Origin: Bacteroidia bacterium
Lineage (GTDB): Bacteria; Bacteroidota; Bacteroidia; M30B66
Reading direction: 5' to 3'
NCBI GenBank assembly: GCA_019695235.1
Contig: JAIBAI010000014.1
Location: forward strand, 1-55,974
DNA: 55,974 bases
The position numbers and the translations under genes were made by a program. Under the pieces are notes generated by a model. That model made no database searches. It had not been told where the DNA came from and was given only the letters and a program-made list of their open reading frames with translations. Shown in pieces: positions 7,916-16,737 of this stretch (positions are counted from its first letter, which is position 1; each line of letters begins with the position of its first letter).

Positions 7916-8019
7916 TATTTTATATACTTCATGCTATCAGCTAATGTCCGTATTCGTTTTCCCGTTTTTCCTTTTGTTTTAATTTCTCGTCATTGAAGTT
8001 TTCACGCAAAAAAACCACC

Positions 8020-8027
8020 TACCTTTG
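8020..8027 (+). promoter_or_regulatory. -7 promoter box of the Kazal gene
   Basis: TACCTTTG, a full match to TAnnTTTG, ends 1 nt before the first and 4 nt before the second of two tandem ATG codons. A TTG at 7993-7995 is 24 bp upstream, slightly far for a -33 element. Confidence 0.55.
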
Positions 8028-8031
8028 TATG

Positions 8032-8523
8032 ATGCAGAAGTTTAACATAGTATTTCACCTATTGTTTTGTTTTGTTTTTATTGAAGGCAAAGCACAAACT
8101 TCCGGAAGTCAATGTGTTGATACGTTACAGGTAAGCAAAGACCCCTGTCATGGTACAATTTATTATCCGGTTTGTGGTTGTGACGGCAATACCTATCGCA
8201 ATGAATGTGCAGCAAGGGCCGAAGGAGTATTACAATGGAACCAGGGCCCCTGTGAGTTATTTGATTATGACTTTGTACCCAACCCTATGGTTGACCAGGG
8301 GTTTATCAGAATTTTCACCCGCGAGCAGACAGATGTGCAAATTTGGATTTTTGATACCTATTACGGACAACGTTACTACTACCGTTTCCCTTCTGTTTAC
8401 CCACTCGTGCAACTTGAAACTACAATAGATGTACGCGGTTTTGGCAACGGACTCTACTTTATGGTCATGGAGGCAGGTGGAACTTTCAAAGTTAAAAGGC
8501 TCTTAGTGAACCAACTCGATTAA
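8032..8523 (+). CDS. Secreted Kazal-type protease-inhibitor domain protein with T9SS-like tail
   Basis: A 163-aa secreted protein. The signal peptide runs MQKFNIVFHLLFCFVFIEGKAQ. A Kazal domain of the bacterial type follows, with six cysteines and the core YPVCGCDGNTYRNEC plus a GVLQWNQGPC close. After it comes a beta-rich tail beginning FVPNPM that resembles a type IX sorting domain. Kazal domains in other organisms inhibit serine proteases, so this may protect the cell or block foreign proteases. Tandem ATGs at 8029 and 8032 are both possible. The second is chosen because it lies 4 nt after the -7 box, as at other genes here. It converges with a secreted M1 peptidase with one base between the stops. 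Confidence 0.8.
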   Translation: MQKFNIVFHLLFCFVFIEGKAQTSGSQCVDTLQVSKDPCHGTIYYPVCGCDGNTYRNECAARAEGVLQWNQGPCELFDYDFVPNPMVDQGFIRIFTREQTDVQIWIFDTYYGQRYYYRFPSVYPLVQLETTIDVRGFGNGLYFMVMEAGGTFKVKRLLVNQLD

Positions 8524-8524
8524 T

Positions 8525-10450
8525 TTACTGTCCGCTTACAACCAGCCTTACCCCCCTGATCGCTTCAGGGTAAACACATTCAAGGAAATACAAGCCCGCT
8601 GCAAGTCCTTGTGTATTTAATTGCACCATACCCTGCCCCGTTGGTTCAAATCGAATGGGTAATCTACGCCCCGCCAAATCAATCAGGTAAATCGCAAGCG
8701 GCAGATTCTGTGGGTCATCGTGTTTAATAGTAAAAATGCCCTTCGCCGGATTGGGTGATACAATAAGGCTGTTAGGACTTACCGGGTAACTGATGTCTTT
8801 TACAGTAGACGCGACTACCAAAAAATCACCATCTGGGTCAGGCACTATTTGTTGAACTTCAAAGCCGGTGTATATCAGCACCTGGTCGCTTGCATTTTCG
8901 AGGGGTATATATAAAACAGTATCTTTTGATGCCCCTTTTGCCAACAGGGGGTAAAGCATTTGATATGCGTTGGGGCTTCCCAAGTGGCGTGTTGGGAACT
9001 GGTCTACCCCTAATGCCAATAAATTTTCAGAAGCATTCCAACGAATTTGTATGGTATCATGCCCTTCTGCATAAATCCATTGCTGAAAGAAACGTTGCAG
9101 GCTTTTCCCAGCGCTCTCTTCCATTGCCTGTTGAAAATGTTCTGTTCTGGTAAAACCACTCAAAGGCCGGTTACTTAGATAGTTGCGCAACCCATCCAGA
9201 AAAATGCTTGTACCCAGTTCCTTTCGCAACATGTGAAGCACCATTGCGGATTTTGTGTAGGTGAGCCTGCCATCAAAGAGCCTGCTTATATTGGCGGTAT
9301 CCGGACAAAACACAGAACCATCGGCACTGCTCAGTGCATATTGGATTTGTTCTTTTTTCCATTGAGGCCAGTAATTAGGTCTGAAACGTTCAAAATACAT
9401 GCCCGTAAGGTAGGAGGCAAATCCTTCATTAAGCCATATATCTGACCAGGAACCACAAGTTACCCAATCGCCAAACCATTGGTGCACCAACTCATGTGCA
9501 ACTAATCCAGCACCAAGGTTTACCATAAAACTCATTGTTTGATGCTCCATACCACCGCCCCATCCGAATTGGGCATGTCCATATTTCTCCGCTGTGAAGG
9601 GATATGGGGTCAACAGGCTATCAAAAAATGATAAGCATGCTTTTACCATGGGACGCGCCAGGCGCCATTCAAACTCGCTTTCAGGATACACAAAATCATG
9701 CAGCACCATCGTACCATTACGCAGTTCAATATCTTCGATGATTTCACGGTAATCACTTACAGCAATTGCGACTAAATATGGGGTAATAGGAAAACGATGT
9801 CGCCAATGAAAAATGATAAGGTTATCCTCACCCAATTCTCTTGATACCAATACACCGTTTGAAGCTACTTTGTATATGCTGTCTGTTGTAACCAGCACAT
9901 CAAGCGAATCAACCTTATCACCAAGTGTTTGCCGGCAAGGCCACCAATCACGTGCCCCATAAGGCTCCGAAAGTGTCCACATTACCGGCCTTCCCCCTTG
10001 AGTAGTGGTGGTGATAAATGAACCCAAACCATTGAGCGGCGGGCGCCCATGATATACAATGGTAAGTGAATCAAAATCAGCGCTTTCTGATACATCCACT
10101 TTTACCTGGTTTCCACTATGCTGAAATAACATCCTCACGCCATGATACATGACCGAATCTACTACCAGTGAATCACTCAGGTCAAATGATAAACTGGGCG
10201 TGGCCTGTTCCAGCATTCTGAAATACGTTGTCACCTGGCCCTCAATAAACCGTACAGCCGGATTCACCTGAAACTCAAGACGTTGATAGCAAATATCTAT
10301 GGCCTCCGTCTCACGTAGAATGTCGTGTTGCGAACCAATAAAAGACTGCTCCTTTGCTGTCTTTTGCTTATGAGAAGTAGATTCATCCTGCCCATAAATT
10401 ATCCTTCCCCCTATGGCAAGGAAAATGATGATGTTGAAAATGCAACGCAT
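8525..10450 (-). CDS. Secreted M1 family metallopeptidase with T9SS sorting domain
   Basis: A 641-aa zinc aminopeptidase of the gluzincin M1 family. Signal peptide MRCIFNIIIFLAIGGRIIYGQ, then the N-terminal beta-domain. The exopeptidase motif GGGMEHQ is at 298-304, the zinc site HELVHQWFGD has H319 and H323, and the third ligand is E342 in WLNEGFA. The last about 85 residues (from SLIVSPNPAKGIFTI) form a type IX secretion sorting domain ending in RGVRLVVSGQ, so the enzyme is probably exported to the surface or medium. It should trim N-terminal residues from extracellular peptides. A second M1 peptidase lies at 48624. Confidence 0.9.
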   Translation of the reverse strand: MRCIFNIIIFLAIGGRIIYGQDESTSHKQKTAKEQSFIGSQHDILRETEAIDICYQRLEFQVNPAVRFIEGQVTTYFRMLEQATPSLSFDLSDSLVVDSVMYHGVRMLFQHSGNQVKVDVSESADFDSLTIVYHGRPPLNGLGSFITTTTQGGRPVMWTLSEPYGARDWWPCRQTLGDKVDSLDVLVTTDSIYKVASNGVLVSRELGEDNLIIFHWRHRFPITPYLVAIAVSDYREIIEDIELRNGTMVLHDFVYPESEFEWRLARPMVKACLSFFDSLLTPYPFTAEKYGHAQFGWGGGMEHQTMSFMVNLGAGLVAHELVHQWFGDWVTCGSWSDIWLNEGFASYLTGMYFERFRPNYWPQWKKEQIQYALSSADGSVFCPDTANISRLFDGRLTYTKSAMVLHMLRKELGTSIFLDGLRNYLSNRPLSGFTRTEHFQQAMEESAGKSLQRFFQQWIYAEGHDTIQIRWNASENLLALGVDQFPTRHLGSPNAYQMLYPLLAKGASKDTVLYIPLENASDQVLIYTGFEVQQIVPDPDGDFLVVASTVKDISYPVSPNSLIVSPNPAKGIFTIKHDDPQNLPLAIYLIDLAGRRLPIRFEPTGQGMVQLNTQGLAAGLYFLECVYPEAIRGVRLVVSGQ

Positions 10451-10510
10451 TGCAATACAATTACTTTTGGCGAAATAACATTTTTTAAGAGTTAAATTCC
10501 AAATTGGGAT

Positions 10511-10518
10511 TAATTTTG
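10511..10518 (+). promoter_or_regulatory. -7 promoter box of the pterin dehydratase gene
   Basis: TAATTTTG, a full match to TAnnTTTG, 21 nt before the ATG at 10540. No clear -33 TTG. Confidence 0.45.
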
Positions 10519-10539
10519 TACTTCCTAAATTGTAAAGCT

Positions 10540-10788
10540 ATGTGGAATACTGTTGACGGCAAACTTTATAAGGAATTCAATTTCAAGAATTTCGCAGAGG
10601 CATTTTCGTTTCTAACACGCGTTGCGCTGATTGCTGAGCGTGTGAATCATCATCCGGAAATCAGGATAGATTATAGCAAGGTGGAGATCTTTATTTGTAC
10701 GCATGACGAAGAAAATACCATCACTGAAAAAGACAAACATCTGGCCGAAAAAATTGACCAGGTATTAAAATCTCCTGTGGCCGCATAA
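10540..10788 (+). CDS. 4a-hydroxytetrahydrobiopterin dehydratase (PCD)
   Basis: An 82-aa enzyme that dehydrates pterin-4a-carbinolamine, recycling the pterin cofactor of aromatic amino acid hydroxylases. The family signature is complete: E-x3-H-H-P-x5-Y-x9-H-x9-D, read in AERVNHHPE, then the tyrosine of IDYSK, THD and TEKD. Start 10540 (MWNTVDGKLYKEF) gives the compact bacterial form. An upstream in-frame TTG would only add residues unrelated to the family. No phenylalanine hydroxylase gene is in the window, so the partner is unknown. In some bacteria PCD acts in molybdopterin or other pterin metabolism instead. Confidence 0.92.
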   Translation: MWNTVDGKLYKEFNFKNFAEAFSFLTRVALIAERVNHHPEIRIDYSKVEIFICTHDEENTITEKDKHLAEKIDQVLKSPVAA

Positions 10789-10802
10789 GGCTAAAATGGT
10801 CT

Positions 10803-11705
10803 TTATTGGCCATTTATTTTCTTGTACTTATTTGAATTTGTTGGGTCCATAATAGCCAGCAGTTCAAGTACTTTGGCTTTTTCCTGCGGACTAGCCTGCT
10901 GGTAGATGTTTACCAGTTCATCGGCCTTGGTATTAAAGAATACCTGCATATTGTATGATGAAGGCCGGTCTTTATGTATTTCCATTAAGCCTTCCAATGC
11001 CTGGGTAATTTGAGCCCGTCCTTGCTCTGATTTGTTATACATAACATCCATCCCCAGGCGATGGTATTTGTAATTTGCTTCACGTAAAGGTTCAAAAATC
11101 GGGTTTAAGTAGTTCTCTACCAGCCAATACCTGTTTCGTGGGGGTACATCGGTTGCTTTCCATCCTTTAGCAGGGTCTTGTATTGCATTATTAACTACCT
11201 GCTGTGCTTTTTGCCAATAAGCTGAGCCCCCTTCCGGTGAAAAGCTATCATAATCAATTGCCAAAACTACAAAGGCATAATAACCTAAAAGGCTTGCCAA
11301 ACCAGATACATAAGCACTTTCAGAAAACTCTATTGGTTGATATTCAAGGTAACGAAAGCTGATATCCTGGTCCATCAAATTTAATAACAGGGTACCATAA
11401 TTAGTGTTATAGGTAGGTCGCCTTACCTGAAGCTGTAATGTGCCTGAAAATTGGTCGGGTTGCGTATAGGTCTTGATGTTAAATGTGAGATTGCACTCAA
11501 TACGCTCATCACGTTTAAACTGATCATTCGTCCATCGTGTATTATTCATAAACTCACGAATGGCAGTTTCAAGTGTTGTAAAAACACGTTTATCGCTTAG
11601 CTGGATGGCCTGAGAAAGTACCTGCACCTTGCAATTAAGCTCCTGCGCTTGTGCTGTGCCGGATAGTATAAACAAGAGCCCGAGTATTGATAAAATTCTA
11701 TGCAT
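10803..11705 (-). CDS. DUF4835 family protein (PorD-like, T9SS-associated)
   Basis: A 300-aa exported protein with signal peptide MHRILSILGLLFILSGTAQA. The mature part matches, by recognition, DUF4835, a Bacteroidota-specific family that some annotations call PorD and link to type IX secretion. It shows the early LNCKVQVLSQAIQLSDKRVF stretch and a late region on a peptidyl pattern rich in Q and N. The T9SS link fits the four or so proteins with sorting domains in this window but is family knowledge, not visible here. Its start overlaps the end of coaBC by 8 bp, making it the last gene of the seven-gene operon that begins with the porin. Confidence 0.8.
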   Translation of the reverse strand: MHRILSILGLLFILSGTAQAQELNCKVQVLSQAIQLSDKRVFTTLETAIREFMNNTRWTNDQFKRDERIECNLTFNIKTYTQPDQFSGTLQLQVRRPTYNTNYGTLLLNLMDQDISFRYLEYQPIEFSESAYVSGLASLLGYYAFVVLAIDYDSFSPEGGSAYWQKAQQVVNNAIQDPAKGWKATDVPPRNRYWLVENYLNPIFEPLREANYKYHRLGMDVMYNKSEQGRAQITQALEGLMEIHKDRPSSYNMQVFFNTKADELVNIYQQASPQEKAKVLELLAIMDPTNSNKYKKINGQ

Positions 11706-12906
11706 TTGTAAAACAACTGTTTAGTTGGTCAGCAATATCTTTGGCAAGCATCGCTTTCGAATTTTGAGCAAAAGTCTTCCACTCGCCTTTGCTGTCAAGG
11801 ATTTCAATTTGATTCTGATCGCTGCCAAATATCTGATTGGTTTCTGATAACTGGTTCAAAACGATAAAATCGAGGTTTTTATTTTTTAGCTTCTTCATGG
11901 CATTGTCTCTGCCCGAATTTGTTTCAAGGGCAAAGCCTGCCAGTATCTGACTTTCGCTTTTTATTTGCCCAAGTTTTGCTAAAATGTCAGGTGTTTTCTT
12001 CAACTCGATTGTGTGTGGCTGTTCGCCTTCTTTCTTGATTTTTTGCTCTTCATATTTGGTAGGCTGGAAATCTGCTACTGCAGCACATAAAATCGCAGCA
12101 TCCGATTTCTGGAATTCCTGCTCTGCCGCTTTTAACATTTCTTCTGCAGAATTTACCTTAATCCATGAAATTCCGGGATGAGTGGGTCGTATGTCAACCG
12201 GTCCGCTGATCAGACTTACCGTTGCACCTCTATTGGCCAGTTCTTCAGCAATAGAAAAGCCCATTTTACCTGATGAATAGTTTGAAATAAAGCGTACCGG
12301 GTCAATTGCTTCCCTGGTGGGCCCAGCCGTAACCAGCACGCGTCGCCCATTCATCTGCCTGCCCATGCTGAAAAAATCTTCAATAATTTCAAGAATCGTC
12401 TCTGGTTCAGCCATGCGCCCTTCTCCTACCAGACCGCTGGCCAACTCACCCGTGCCCGGGTCAATGATATAATTACCATAAGAACGCAGCTTGCCTATAT
12501 TTGCCTGAACGGCAATATGTTTCCACATATCTAAATCCATTGCCGGGGCAAAAAATACAGGACAACGTGCCGAAAGATACACCGCTTGTAACAAATTATG
12601 ACACAAGCCATTGGCACAAGAACCTATTGTATTTGCACTGGCTGGTGCAATCAAAATAAGGTCGGCCCACATCCCTAATTCAACATGATTCACCCATTCA
12701 CCATCCTCTCCGGTAGTAAACGATGAAAACACTTGATTTTTTGTAAGGGTACTAAGAGATAATGGCGTAACAAAATCACGGGCGGATGCCGTTATCACTA
12801 CCTTTACCTCTGCTCCTGCTCTTGCAAGGAGTCTTGCTAAAAGAACACTTTTGTATGCTGCGATGCTCCCGGTAATTCCGAGTACAATTTTCTTCTGAAA
12901 CAGCAT
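11698..12906 (-). CDS. coaBC: Bifunctional phosphopantothenoylcysteine decarboxylase / phosphopantothenate-cysteine ligase
   Basis: A 402-aa two-domain enzyme that makes 4'-phosphopantetheine in coenzyme A synthesis. The N-terminal flavoprotein (CoaC) domain has GSIAAYKS, the PASANTIGSCANG stretch and active-site AMDLDMW. The C-terminal CoaB ligase domain begins about residue 185 with RVLVTAGPTREAIDPVRF and contains SSGKMG and AAVADFQP. Length is normal for the fused form. It follows rpoZ by 17 bp and overlaps the DUF4835 gene by 8 bp, a gene order common in Bacteroidota. Confidence 0.96.
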   Translation of the reverse strand: MLFQKKIVLGITGSIAAYKSVLLARLLARAGAEVKVVITASARDFVTPLSLSTLTKNQVFSSFTTGEDGEWVNHVELGMWADLILIAPASANTIGSCANGLCHNLLQAVYLSARCPVFFAPAMDLDMWKHIAVQANIGKLRSYGNYIIDPGTGELASGLVGEGRMAEPETILEIIEDFFSMGRQMNGRRVLVTAGPTREAIDPVRFISNYSSGKMGFSIAEELANRGATVSLISGPVDIRPTHPGISWIKVNSAEEMLKAAEQEFQKSDAAILCAAVADFQPTKYEEQKIKKEGEQPHTIELKKTPDILAKLGQIKSESQILAGFALETNSGRDNAMKKLKNKNLDFIVLNQLSETNQIFGSDQNQIEILDSKGEWKTFAQNSKAMLAKDIADQLNSCFTNA

Positions 12907-12923
12907 GCAGTGTTATTTTTTAT

Positions 12924-13241
12924 TTATTCTGCGGCTTCTCCACTCTCAGCATTCGGGTTTCTGTGGTATACTTTACCATCAAGAAACTCGTTGATTGCCA
13001 CTAAGGTTGGTTTTGGCTGGCGTTCATAGTGCCGTGAAATTTCTATTTGTTCACGATTTTCAAAAATCTCTTCCAGATTATCACTTGAGGTGGCAAACTC
13101 CGAAAGTTTGGCGTTCAGCTCTTCCTTAACATTCAAACCAATCTGGTTGGCTCTTTTACTAATGATTGAAATAGCCTCATAGATATTATCTGTTGGCTTT
13201 TCAAGTTGCCGTAAATCGCGTGTGATGGTTGTAGACTCCAC
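12924..13241 (-). CDS. rpoZ: DNA-directed RNA polymerase omega subunit
   Basis: A 105-aa Bacteroidota-type omega subunit, which helps assemble and stabilise RNA polymerase through beta'. The core NIYEAISIISKRANQIG corresponds to the conserved omega helix (residues about 19-35), and PTLVAINEFLDGKVYHR matches the second conserved block. Translation starts at GTG (13241), 12 bp after the bamD stop. The context bamD-rpoZ-coaBC supports the call, because this small protein is otherwise poorly conserved. Confidence 0.88.
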   Translation of the reverse strand: MESTTITRDLRQLEKPTDNIYEAISIISKRANQIGLNVKEELNAKLSEFATSSDNLEEIFENREQIEISRHYERQPKPTLVAINEFLDGKVYHRNPNAESGEAAE

Positions 13242-13253
13242 GTTTATAGGGTT

Positions 13254-14087
13254 TTATTTGAATGATGTGTTGGCTGTTTGCAATGATTGATAACGGTTAT
13301 TTGCTTTCGCATTAATCGTTGCTGCCTCTTTTGCATACTTGCCGACTGCAAATTTATCAATAAAATTTGAATAAGCCTCCAAGGTTAATTTATAACGTTC
13401 TGATTTCTTTTCTTGTACGCTATTTTCTGCTAAAAGGAAATTGGCTTTTAAAATCGTGAACAATATTTCTTCCTTGTATCCGGTCAATGGATAGTCTTTT
13501 AGCGTATTCTTTAAACTGATGATAGCCGCCTTGTAATCCATCGTTTTGAAGAACAACATCCCTGATTCAAATGATTTGCGCTCTAATTTTGCCCTTAACT
13601 TATCTATCAAATCATTGCATTCTTGTATTCTGGTACTATGCGGAAAGCGGTTTATAAACAACTGCATCTGTTCTATGGCTTTCAGGCTATTGGTCTGATC
13701 AAGTGAATACGCCGGTGAGCCTAAATAATAGCAGTAGGCCGCCATATAAGCTGCTTCTTCTGCCCTTTTACTGGTGGGAAACATAGAAGCAAATTGTTCA
13801 AAATGATAACTTGATGAAACCAGATCATCCAAGTAATAATTGCACCAGGCATAATGGTAATAAACGTCTTCAGCCTTTGATGTAACCCGTGTTACACTAA
13901 CCAGTTCTTCAAATAAAGGATAGGCTTTCTGGTAATCTTTTTTATTGTAAAGCTTTAGTGCAATTTCAAATTTCTTCTCGTAATCAGCCCCTTTCAGCGC
14001 ACGTTGATAGCTATTACAACCTGTTGCAGCAATAGCAAGCGCAATTATCCCTACATAAAAAATGGTATTTAGGTGCTGTTTTTTCAT
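13254..14087 (-). CDS. bamD: Outer membrane assembly lipoprotein BamD
   Basis: A 277-aa periplasmic lipoprotein of the BAM complex that inserts beta-barrel proteins into the outer membrane. The lipobox ends at C24 (AIAATGC). Tetratricopeptide-like helices follow (YNKKDYQKAYPLFEELV, YYHYAWCNYYL, AEEAAYMAAYCYYL), arranged as in BamD with its five TPRs. The ATG overlaps the plsY stop in an ATGA arrangement, so the two are translationally coupled. Placing it with a porin gene at the operon head makes functional sense. Confidence 0.9.
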   Translation of the reverse strand: MKKQHLNTIFYVGIIALAIAATGCNSYQRALKGADYEKKFEIALKLYNKKDYQKAYPLFEELVSVTRVTSKAEDVYYHYAWCNYYLDDLVSSSYHFEQFASMFPTSKRAEEAAYMAAYCYYLGSPAYSLDQTNSLKAIEQMQLFINRFPHSTRIQECNDLIDKLRAKLERKSFESGMLFFKTMDYKAAIISLKNTLKDYPLTGYKEEILFTILKANFLLAENSVQEKKSERYKLTLEAYSNFIDKFAVGKYAKEAATINAKANNRYQSLQTANTSFK

Positions 14088-14731
14088 CTTCTGCTGCGTA
14101 AATTTTGGTTGCGCAGCAGATAGGTGCGGCTTTCATTGCCTGAAATAAGCCTGCGGATATTTTTTGTATGGGTAAGAATTACCAGTAAGGGAATACTTAT
14201 CGCAAAAATGATGGTTGCATCATGGCTTGCATGTTGAATAACCAGGATAAACAAGGCATAAAACAATGACGATAGAATTGAACCCAGTGAAACATAATGC
14301 GTCAGCAGTAATACCAAGAGAAATAAGCCAATGCAACACAAGGCGGCCAATGGATGCATACCAATGCTTACCCCTAATAAGGTAGCGACCCCTTTTCCTC
14401 CTCTGAATCCGGCAAAAATTGGCAAAATATGACCTGTGACAGCAGCTGCCCCGCAAAGTACCCTGAAATTTTCAAATAATACCGGCGATGATGGCTCAAT
14501 AAAAACCCAAACAGGAAGCATAACAGCCACCCATCCTTTAAGCGCATCTACCAATAAAACCGGGATACCTGCCTTTTTCCCTAAAACCCTGAATGTATTG
14601 GTTGCCCCTGCATTTCCACTTCCGGCCTCCCGAATGTCAAAACCATAGAACCTACGAGAAACCCATACCGCCGTAGGGATGGAGCCCAAAAGATAGGCAA
14701 GTACCAATAATAAAAGACCTGTGCTAATCAC
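14084..14731 (-). CDS. plsY: Glycerol-3-phosphate acyltransferase PlsY
   Basis: A 215-aa inner-membrane enzyme that transfers acyl groups from acyl-phosphate to glycerol 3-phosphate, the first step of phospholipid synthesis. It has about five membrane helices and the PlsY motifs YLLGSIPTAVW, GSGNAGATNTFRVLGKKAG and FRGGKGVATLLG. The only plausible start is GTG at 14731. A full -7 box ends 4 nt upstream of it, overlapping the rsmE stop, so plsY may be expressed both from the operon promoter and from its own. It is followed by bamD with a 4-bp overlap. Confidence 0.95.
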   Translation of the reverse strand: MISTGLLLLVLAYLLGSIPTAVWVSRRFYGFDIREAGSGNAGATNTFRVLGKKAGIPVLLVDALKGWVAVMLPVWVFIEPSSPVLFENFRVLCGAAAVTGHILPIFAGFRGGKGVATLLGVSIGMHPLAALCCIGLFLLVLLLTHYVSLGSILSSLFYALFILVIQHASHDATIIFAISIPLLVILTHTKNIRRLISGNESRTYLLRNQNLRSRR

Positions 14732-14735
14732 CTTG

Positions 14736-14766
14736 CAAAGTTACATCATTTCCGGATGATGGGCAA
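14736..14766 (-). promoter_or_regulatory. Internal promoter in front of plsY
   Basis: On the minus strand TTG (plus 14764-14766), a 20-bp spacer and TAACTTTG (plus 14736-14743) match the Bacteroidota TTG-N17-23-TAnnTTTG promoter. The box covers the rsmE stop codon and ends 4 nt before the plsY GTG. Confidence 0.55.
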
Positions 14767-15454
14767 GTGCCACCATCATACAAGCCGTAATTCCAGCGGT
14801 TTCCGTTCGCAGACGTGAATTTCCAAGACTAATTTCTTTTGCACCAGCCCTGGTTGAAAACTCAATCTCATCAGGGGTGAAATCACCCTCAGGTCCGATA
14901 AGTACAAGAATATCAATACTTTCAACTGCAAGACTGCTTAGCAAAGGCTTGTTACCCGGCATGCAATGTGCAATGTAAGTAGCAGGGGCAGGATAAGTTG
15001 CAAAAAGCTGCTCTAATTTTATTGCTGGGTTTAATTTGGGTAAAAAAGCATTTTTACTCTGTTTCATAGCTGAAACAAGAATTTTCGCTGCCCTGGTGTC
15101 GTTAATTCGTGGTCGTTCAGTTCTTTTTGTCAATAAAGGGCTGATCTGGCTAACACCTATCTCGGTTGCCTTTTCAAGAAACCACTCAAAGCGTTCATGG
15201 GTTTTGGTTGGAGCGATCGCCACATGAAGCCGGTAGGAAGGCTGATGAGATGGAGCATCTTTTTGCAATTCAACAATCAATGCAGCTTTTGGGTCTGGCT
15301 TTTCAATCAACCCATGAAATACCCCTCCCCGTCCGTCGAATAGTGTTACCCGCTCTCCTTTTTGCAGGCGAAGTACACGTGCCAGATGATGGCTTTCGTC
15401 GGCACCCAGAAGTACCTGTTGCTCAATCGGTTCAGGATGATAAAATATAAACAC
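14741..15454 (-). CDS. rsmE: 16S rRNA (uracil-1498-N3)-methyltransferase RsmE
   Basis: A 237-aa SPOUT-class methyltransferase acting on helix 44 of 16S rRNA. The N-terminal PUA-like part has ESHHLARVLRLQKGE. The SPOUT knot near the C-terminus shows LIGPEGDFTPDEIEF and LGNSRLRTETAG, the SAM-binding signature. Start 15454 (MFIFYHPEPIEQQ) lies 2 bp after the porin stop, and plsY begins 9 bp after its own stop. Length and motifs are standard. Confidence 0.95.
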   Translation of the reverse strand: MFIFYHPEPIEQQVLLGADESHHLARVLRLQKGERVTLFDGRGGVFHGLIEKPDPKAALIVELQKDAPSHQPSYRLHVAIAPTKTHERFEWFLEKATEIGVSQISPLLTKRTERPRINDTRAAKILVSAMKQSKNAFLPKLNPAIKLEQLFATYPAPATYIAHCMPGNKPLLSSLAVESIDILVLIGPEGDFTPDEIEFSTRAGAKEISLGNSRLRTETAGITACMMVALAHHPEMM

Positions 15455-15456
15455 CT

Positions 15457-16665
15457 TTAAATTCCTACCTCCATCTGAAAAAAGGCTCCCCAGGCATTTC
15501 CCGGATGGTTCACACGCATATTGCCTTCCAGAAACTGATAATAAACGCTTGCCTGCAGTTTTACCCGGTGGGCTGAGAGGTATCTGTTGAAACCCAGCAT
15601 TATCATATCGGTTTGCTTTTCATAAGGCAACAGTTTGGCAGCTGGAGCCACTGACACATACCGGAGGGCAAGCTCATTAGAGGCACTCAGCATACGACTT
15701 GCCTGAATATTCAATCCATTGCCCTGATATACGTACAAAGTATCCCCGGGCTGCTTTACCTGAATAGTTGAATTGGCTGTACGGTAAAAAACTTCACCCA
15801 TCACAGCCCAACCCTGGTATTTGAAAAGTAAATCTGCAATCAGGGTTTGTATATCGGTAGGCGTTTGCAAAAAACGACCTAATTGTGCACCTGTTCGACG
15901 GGCTTTGTGGTTGTAACTCCCTCCAAAACCCAAAGAAAGACTAGGTACTGCAGTGCGCTCAACATCACCTTCGCTATAATCTCCATCTTTGGCAAATTGC
16001 CCAAACGGAATCCACTCTGCCCTTGCTGTATAGCACAAGCCGTTATCACTTTTAGAAGCATTTCGCCCTTCGCCTGACGAAATAGTGGTTTTAATTATTA
16101 CCGGGCGTTCATGACCGATTCGGAATGTGTTAAACCATCCGAAATCCCGGTCAAGTGTAAAATGGTTGTTGGCCAGAGAGCGTTCTGCAAACTGTAAGCT
16201 TCCTGACGACACCACCCTTTGCCTGTTGCCGGGAAGTTTTGTCTGACCGAAACTCATGCGCCACCATTTCTGTAAATCGTAATGAACAACTGCATCACGT
16301 ACCACATTCGGGGGGCCATTATCTACAATATCCATATCTGGTCGCGAGAACGACAACTGTAAGTAATAAGTGAGACGCGGGTCAAGCAGAAACCCTTCAA
16401 ACCTAAGTCGTAAGCGCCGCACCTGAGCCTGTGTTGACGCAATATTTAGGTTTTGGCCTGAAATGGTTTGCGCTTGTGCCTGGGTTTGTATCCGGAAGCG
16501 AAACATCATTGAAAAGCTGCTGTCTTTAGCCGTAAAGCCCGCTCCATGCACCTTTTTAACCCCAAATGTACCCCGGTTATTTCTGCTACTCTGAGCCTCT
16601 AATGAATGTATTTGCAACAAACACACCAATGAAATGAACCAACTATATGGAAGCCATGAAGTCAT
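15457..16665 (-). CDS. Outer-membrane porin of the OprO/OprP (phosphate-selective) type
   Basis: A 402-aa beta-barrel protein. Start 16665 gives the signal peptide MTSWLPYSWFISLVCLLQIHSLEAQ. In-frame sequence upstream reads as Phe/Lys/Leu-rich non-coding DNA and is not used. The mature protein has alternating amphipathic strands, the RRLRLRFEGFLLDPRLTYYLQL region typical of OprO/P-like porins of Bacteroidota, and an aromatic-rich end. Substrate specificity (phosphate or other) is not predictable. It heads the operon that includes bamD. CAAAGGAA at 16672-16679 is the reverse of TTCCTTTG, a one-mismatch -7 box ending 6 nt before the ATG. Confidence 0.82.
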   Translation of the reverse strand: MTSWLPYSWFISLVCLLQIHSLEAQSSRNNRGTFGVKKVHGAGFTAKDSSFSMMFRFRIQTQAQAQTISGQNLNIASTQAQVRRLRLRFEGFLLDPRLTYYLQLSFSRPDMDIVDNGPPNVVRDAVVHYDLQKWWRMSFGQTKLPGNRQRVVSSGSLQFAERSLANNHFTLDRDFGWFNTFRIGHERPVIIKTTISSGEGRNASKSDNGLCYTARAEWIPFGQFAKDGDYSEGDVERTAVPSLSLGFGGSYNHKARRTGAQLGRFLQTPTDIQTLIADLLFKYQGWAVMGEVFYRTANSTIQVKQPGDTLYVYQGNGLNIQASRMLSASNELALRYVSVAPAAKLLPYEKQTDMIMLGFNRYLSAHRVKLQASVYYQFLEGNMRVNHPGNAWGAFFQMEVGI

Positions 16666-16737
16666 TTTGGGCAAAGGAAATAAATAATCTTGCAAGAAGT
16701 TAGTTTTGGTACTTAATTTGCACAAATATGTTTTCAG

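Noticed and set aside
10794-10815. AAATGG/CCATTT hairpin as a terminator between the pterin dehydratase and DUF4835 genes
   Set aside because: Six pairs with a long loop; too weak to list as a feature.
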